Origin: Halomonas sp. McH1-25
Lineage (GTDB): Bacteria; Pseudomonadota; Gammaproteobacteria; Pseudomonadales; Halomonadaceae
Direction: 5' to 3'
Assembly (NCBI RefSeq): GCF_022348165.1
Contig: NZ_JAKRFI010000002.1
Span: 434,001-498,000 of the forward strand
DNA: 64,000 nt
This document shows, piece after piece, positions 60,510-64,000 of the stretch. The notes under the pieces were generated by a model that was not told where the DNA came from, searched no databases, and saw nothing but the letters and a program-made list of their open reading frames with translations. The number at the start of each line of letters is the position of its first letter. Within the stretch, counting starts at the first letter, position 1. The translations under genes were made by a program, and so were the position numbers.

Positions 60510-61577
60510 TTGATTGGCACGATCAAAGGCCGGTGCGTCGCGACCGGCAAATTGCTTCCTACACTCGCCATCGGGGCTGTCGGTGGCAGCATCGCCTATG
60601 CGCTCGAGATTCCCTTGCCCTGGCTGTTGGGCGCGCTGATCGCGACCACTGTACTCAGCCTGGGCGGCGTGCGGCTACGTGCGCCCACCACGTCGCGCAA
60701 GGCAGTGCTGGTGGTGATCGGAGTGATGCTCGGCGCGGCGTTCACCCCCGACATGACCGGCGACGTGGCCCTATGGAGCACGAGCCTAGTCCTGATGCTG
60801 TTGACCACGGCGGTGATGATGGCGTTCTCAGTATGGTTCGGCCGGCGCATTGCCGGCTACTCCATGGATACCGCGATGTACTCGGGGGTCCCCGGTGGGG
60901 TGTCGGCGGTGACCATGATGGCGGCAGATTCACAGGCCGACCTGCGCGTAGTGGGGCTGACCCATGCGGTGCGCATTCTGGTCTTGCTATTGGCTATCCC
61001 GCCGGTACTTAGCCTGATTGGCCATGTCAACGTACAGTCTCGGGCAATGAGCCTGGCCGAGTGGCTATCCATGCCGGCCTTCGGCGATACCTTGCTGCTG
61101 ATCGGGGCCGGCGTGATCGGCATGTGGCTGGGGCGACGCCTGCACCTGCCCAACCCGTTGCTGTTCGGACCGGTCCTGCTGTCCGGTGCACTGCACGTGA
61201 CCGGCGTGACCGAGGCGGCCATCCCGCCGACCATCGTTGCGCTGGCGCAGATCATCATCGGCGTCTCGGTCGGGGTGCGTTTCGGGGGAACGTCGCTGGC
61301 GACGGTGGGAGTGAACCTGTTGATGGCGGTGCTTCAGGCGGTGGCGCTGCTGCTGATCGCCATCGCCGCCGCCTGGCTGGTGCATGCGCTCACCGGTTAT
61401 TCGGCGGCCGCGGCACTGCTGGCCTACATGCCGGGCGGGGCGCCCGAGCTTAGCCTGGTGGCGCTGTCACTGGGCATCGATCCGGCTTTCGTGACGTCTC
61501 ACCATCTGCTGCGTATCACGGTTCTGATCATGGTGATGCCGCTGTTACTGCGAGTCTTCCAGCGTCGCCGGGTGTAA
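60510..61577 (+). CDS. AbrB-family membrane protein (PF05145-type)
   Basis: Integral membrane protein of the family misnamed ammonia monooxygenase or AbrB, 355 residues with about ten helices in two similar halves. SIAYALEIPLPWLLGALIAT, YSGVPGGVSAVTMMAADSQA and AYMPGGAPELSLVALSLGID are its duplicated signatures. Start is TTG 60510 with GAGGGG upstream. Such genes often lie next to tctA, but the role is not established; a link to organic acid uptake or its regulation is an inference. A terminator separates it from tctA, so it has its own promoter or depends on readthrough. Confidence 0.85.
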   Translation: MIGTIKGRCVATGKLLPTLAIGAVGGSIAYALEIPLPWLLGALIATTVLSLGGVRLRAPTTSRKAVLVVIGVMLGAAFTPDMTGDVALWSTSLVLMLLTTAVMMAFSVWFGRRIAGYSMDTAMYSGVPGGVSAVTMMAADSQADLRVVGLTHAVRILVLLLAIPPVLSLIGHVNVQSRAMSLAEWLSMPAFGDTLLLIGAGVIGMWLGRRLHLPNPLLFGPVLLSGALHVTGVTEAAIPPTIVALAQIIIGVSVGVRFGGTSLATVGVNLLMAVLQAVALLLIAIAAAWLVHALTGYSAAAALLAYMPGGAPELSLVALSLGIDPAFVTSHHLLRITVLIMVMPLLLRVFQRRRV

Positions 61578-61604
61578 ATGGCCCGGCAGACGCATGGCAG
61601 GGCG

Positions 61605-62141
61605 TTACCACCAGTGCTGTGGATAGCGCCGATGGCGGGCGAGATTGTTGACCAGAATCGCCACGCCGAGCATCAACATGCAGCCTGCGGCGACCGGCAT
61701 GAAGGCGTAGGTCCAGCCTAGCGAGTGGAGCTCGCCGGTGCCGATCACGGCGATCAATGCCGTCGCCCCGCCGGGCGGGTGCAGGGTATGGGTGAGCTGC
61801 ATGGCCAGGATGGCAGTCGATACGGCCACCGCGGCGGCCAGCCAGGAGTCGCCGAGCCACTGCCAGCTAAGCACCCCGATCAGCGCCGAGATCACGTTGC
61901 CACCCAGTACGTTGCGCGGCTGGGCCAGCGGGCTCTCCGGCGCGGCATACAGCAGTACCGACGTGGCTCCGAAAGAGCCGACCATCAGCATCGAGTGCGC
62001 CTCGAGCGATAGGCCGCTCAGCCAGCCCACGCCCGCCATGCCGACGAACGCCCCGAACCATGACCATAGCGCATCACGCCAGCATGGCCGGCTGCGTTCG
62101 ATGGGCACGCCTTTCATCTTGCCCAGATAGCTCTTGACCAT
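61605..62141 (-). CDS. HPP-family membrane protein
   Basis: Small polytopic membrane protein of the HPP family, 178 residues with four or five helices. The name-giving motif is in LTHTLHPPGGATALIAV; GSFGATSVLLYAAPESPLAQP and NVLGGNVISALIGVL are conserved. Plant and cyanobacterial relatives have been reported as plastid nitrite transporters. GAAAGGGAGCC precedes the ATG. It lies 110 nt downstream of the NorR-type regulator on the same strand, which makes a nitrogen-oxide connection plausible. Confidence 0.87.
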   Translation of the reverse strand: MVKSYLGKMKGVPIERSRPCWRDALWSWFGAFVGMAGVGWLSGLSLEAHSMLMVGSFGATSVLLYAAPESPLAQPRNVLGGNVISALIGVLSWQWLGDSWLAAAVAVSTAILAMQLTHTLHPPGGATALIAVIGTGELHSLGWTYAFMPVAAGCMLMLGVAILVNNLARHRRYPQHWW

Positions 62142-62251
62142 TGGCTCCCTTTCATATGGTCCCGAAAAGGCGGCCTATCTTGCCAAAACTGCACAAGTTA
62201 CTGAAATAGCCAATAGTTATGGTGACCATTGCAATGCGGCAGAGGGTCGCA

Positions 62252-63832
62252 TCACTTCAGCCCCAGGCGCTTGCCCAGGCGATGCAGGTTGCCGCTATCC
62301 ACACCCAGGGCGCGGGCTGCCGATGCCCAGTTGTCGCCATGACTGGCCAGGGCGCGGCGAATGTGCCGGCGTTGGAAGTCCTCGGTGGCCTCGCGCAGCG
62401 TGGTCCACTCATCCTCGCGTACCGGTAACGCATGAACCTGTGGCGTCGGCTGCCGTGCCGCCGCAGATGTCGATGCGGCACCCATAGCCGGCAGGTCGAG
62501 ATGCTGGCGGGTGATACGCACGGTGAGCCGCTGGCGCTGGCCGTCCTCGGGCTCGCGCTGGGCGGCCAGCGTATCGCCCAGGGCGCGCAGCGCGGCGCGG
62601 CTCAGGGTGTGTTCGAGCTCACGCACATTGCCGGGCCACTGCCAGCCCAGTAGCGCCAGCTCGGCATCCTCGGCCAGGCGCAGGTTGGCCAGACCCAGGC
62701 GGATGCGGTTCTCCTCGAGGAAACTGCCGGCGAGCAGGGGAATGTCCTCGCGGCGCTCGCGCAATGCGGGGACTTCCAGAGGGAAGGCGCCCAGGCGGTG
62801 GTAAAGGTCCTCACGGAAACGCCCGGCGGCGACCTCGGCGGCCAGATCGCGGTTGGTGACGGCGATGATGCGCACATCGACATGTTGAACGCGTTCGCTG
62901 CCCAGCGGCTGGATTTCGCCTTCCTGCAATACGCGCAGCAGCTTGGGCTGCAGGGCGAGCGGAAGTTCACCGATTTCGTCGAGCATCAGCGTGCCGCCAT
63001 CGGCCATGGCGAAGTGACCGCGATGGTCCTTGATCGCGCCGGAGAACGCTCCACGGCGATGGCCGAACAGCTCGCTTTCGATCAGTTGCTCGGGCAACGC
63101 TGCGCAATTGACCTGGACCAACGGCCCCTGGTGACGGATGGATCGGGCATGCAGTTGGCGCACGACGCGCTCCTTGCCGACCCCGGTCTCGCCGTGCAGC
63201 AGCACGCTCATGTCGGTGGGCGCGACCAGGGCGATGGCCTCGTCGAGCCGGCGCATGGCCGGGCTGTGCCAGTGCACCGGTGCAGGTGGCTGGCGTTCGG
63301 CATCGAGCGCTTCGCTGAGACGCGAGCGGGTTGCGCTGAGCTGGGTGGCCAGGCGTAGACAGGTGCCGAGCAGGCCGGCGGCGGCGAGCAGCTCGTCTTC
63401 GTCGAGGTCGGCCAGGCGGCCCTGCTCCAGGGCGTCCAGGGTCAAAAGGCCAGTCAACCGGTCGCCGTCGCGCAGGGCCACGCCCAGGCAGTCGTGAACG
63501 TCGCTGAGATCCTCGTCGATCAGTCCGTCGAAGGGATCGGGTAATGGGCTGTCCGGTGGAAAGCGGCACACGCCGCGATGGGCGGCGATGGCTGCCAGGC
63601 GCGGATGGGCGGCGAGCGTGAAACGTCGCCCGCAGACCTCGCCGGGTAGGCCAAGCACGGCGACCGGCTGCAAACCGTCGTCGGTGGCAACCATCAGCGT
63701 GCTGGCGTCGGCGGGGTACGTCCCGACCAGCGCCTCGAGCAGCCGCGCCCAATGCTCGTGGAGTGTCTCGGTGGACTGTCCTTCGCCCAGGCGGGCGAGC
63801 AGGTCCCGCAGGGTGATCAGAAACGATGTCAT
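62252..63832 (-). CDS. norR: Nitric oxide-responsive sigma54 activator NorR
   Basis: Enhancer-binding activator of RNA polymerase sigma54, 526 residues from ATG 63832 (a TTG at 63868 is less likely). N-terminal GAF sensor about 1-165 with NorR-type NO-iron ligands (HPRLAAIAAHRGV, DSPLPDPFDGLI and Cys115 in HDCLGVAL); central AAA+ domain with Walker A GETGVGKE (214-221) and the sigma54 loop GAFSGA (261-266, Ser for the usual Thr); C-terminal Fis-type helix-turn-helix NWASAARALGVDSGNLHRL. Targets would be NO-detoxifying genes outside the window and perhaps the HPP gene. Confidence 0.9.
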   Translation of the reverse strand: MTSFLITLRDLLARLGEGQSTETLHEHWARLLEALVGTYPADASTLMVATDDGLQPVAVLGLPGEVCGRRFTLAAHPRLAAIAAHRGVCRFPPDSPLPDPFDGLIDEDLSDVHDCLGVALRDGDRLTGLLTLDALEQGRLADLDEDELLAAAGLLGTCLRLATQLSATRSRLSEALDAERQPPAPVHWHSPAMRRLDEAIALVAPTDMSVLLHGETGVGKERVVRQLHARSIRHQGPLVQVNCAALPEQLIESELFGHRRGAFSGAIKDHRGHFAMADGGTLMLDEIGELPLALQPKLLRVLQEGEIQPLGSERVQHVDVRIIAVTNRDLAAEVAAGRFREDLYHRLGAFPLEVPALRERREDIPLLAGSFLEENRIRLGLANLRLAEDAELALLGWQWPGNVRELEHTLSRAALRALGDTLAAQREPEDGQRQRLTVRITRQHLDLPAMGAASTSAAARQPTPQVHALPVREDEWTTLREATEDFQRRHIRRALASHGDNWASAARALGVDSGNLHRLGKRLGLK

Positions 63833-63854
63833 AGTGATAGTCTGGTAGACGAAG

Positions 63855-63867
63855 TGTCGAAGTGACA
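63855..63867. promoter_or_regulatory. Possible NorR-type site upstream of norR
   Basis: TGTC-GAAGT-GACA (63855-63867) contains the GT-N7-AC core described for NorR sites and lies 23 bp before the norR start. A second dyad, GACAA-N8-TTGTC (63864-63881), overlaps it. From 63882 to the right edge I see no gene; a divergent NO-detoxification gene may start beyond the window. Confidence 0.35.
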
Positions 63868-64000
63868 ATTGAAAACTTGTCGATTCTACACGGGATGGTT
63901 CCGCTGGTGCGTCCGGCCAGGACCGGCCATGGACCTGGAGCGCCCGTGTGGCAAAGGCACCAGGCCGAATGTGTGGCAGAGTGCCGCAGTGGCGATGACA

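Overview
This is a GC-rich, gene-dense stretch of a bacterial chromosome. The gene content (three TRAP transporters, a tripartite tricarboxylate transporter, a BCCT osmolyte carrier, two Na+/H+ antiporter-type carriers, TrkA, a split class II ribonucleotide reductase and MocR/GlxA/FCD-type regulators) suggests a heterotrophic, salt-adapted gammaproteobacterium, most like Halomonas and relatives. That assignment is an inference from gene content; no rRNA or marker gene is present to prove it. I see no tRNA, rRNA, CRISPR array or transposase.

Layout. 1-4408: TRAP transporter I (large subunit cut by the left edge) divergent from an FCD-type GntR regulator across a perfect palindrome, then a TSUP carrier. 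4414-10435: an orphan ParA, then a sugar-acid-like operon (TRAP transporter II plus an NAD-dependent epimerase/dehydratase) divergent from a LacI-family repressor, with two perfect operators between them. 10513-20227: small export, regulator and stress genes (LysE, MFS, GlxA-type AraC, PNPOx-like, CAP domain, EF-hand, Na+/H+ antiporter) and a PaiB-acetyltransferase-rhodanese operon opposite a MocR regulator. 20320-24912: BCCT transporter, CocE-type hydrolase and LysR regulator. 24970-39575: MAPEG protein, two chemoreceptors, a CPA1 antiporter behind a structured leader RNA, a second TSUP protein, an atypical P450, trehalase, zwf, cysK, a periplasmic metallo-hydrolase and a SirB2-like protein.

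39641-47462 is the most interesting metabolic block: FCD-GntR regulator, class III CoA-transferase, TRAP transporter III, aconitase-family protein and HMG-CoA-lyase-family protein. Genes are tightly packed and often overlap. Together they look like uptake, isomerisation/hydration, CoA activation and C-C cleavage of a branched di- or tricarboxylic acid. The aconitase-like protein has Ser where one of the three Fe-S cysteines is expected.

47600-53570: a NrdR box, the catalytic half of a class II (B12-dependent) ribonucleotide reductase interrupted by a 440-residue LAGLIDADG intein of visibly lower GC, its separate C-terminal partner, and trkA. 53853-61577: a small cytochrome c, then a TctD/TctE two-component operon that also encodes a periplasmic binding protein, divergent from tctCBA and an AbrB-family membrane protein. 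61605-63832: an HPP-family membrane protein downstream of a NorR-type nitric-oxide-responsive sigma54 activator.

Themes: organic acid scavenging with a dedicated regulator for each transporter, ion and osmolyte homeostasis, and one selfish element (the intein). Most regulators sit next to visible inverted repeats that are plausible operators.
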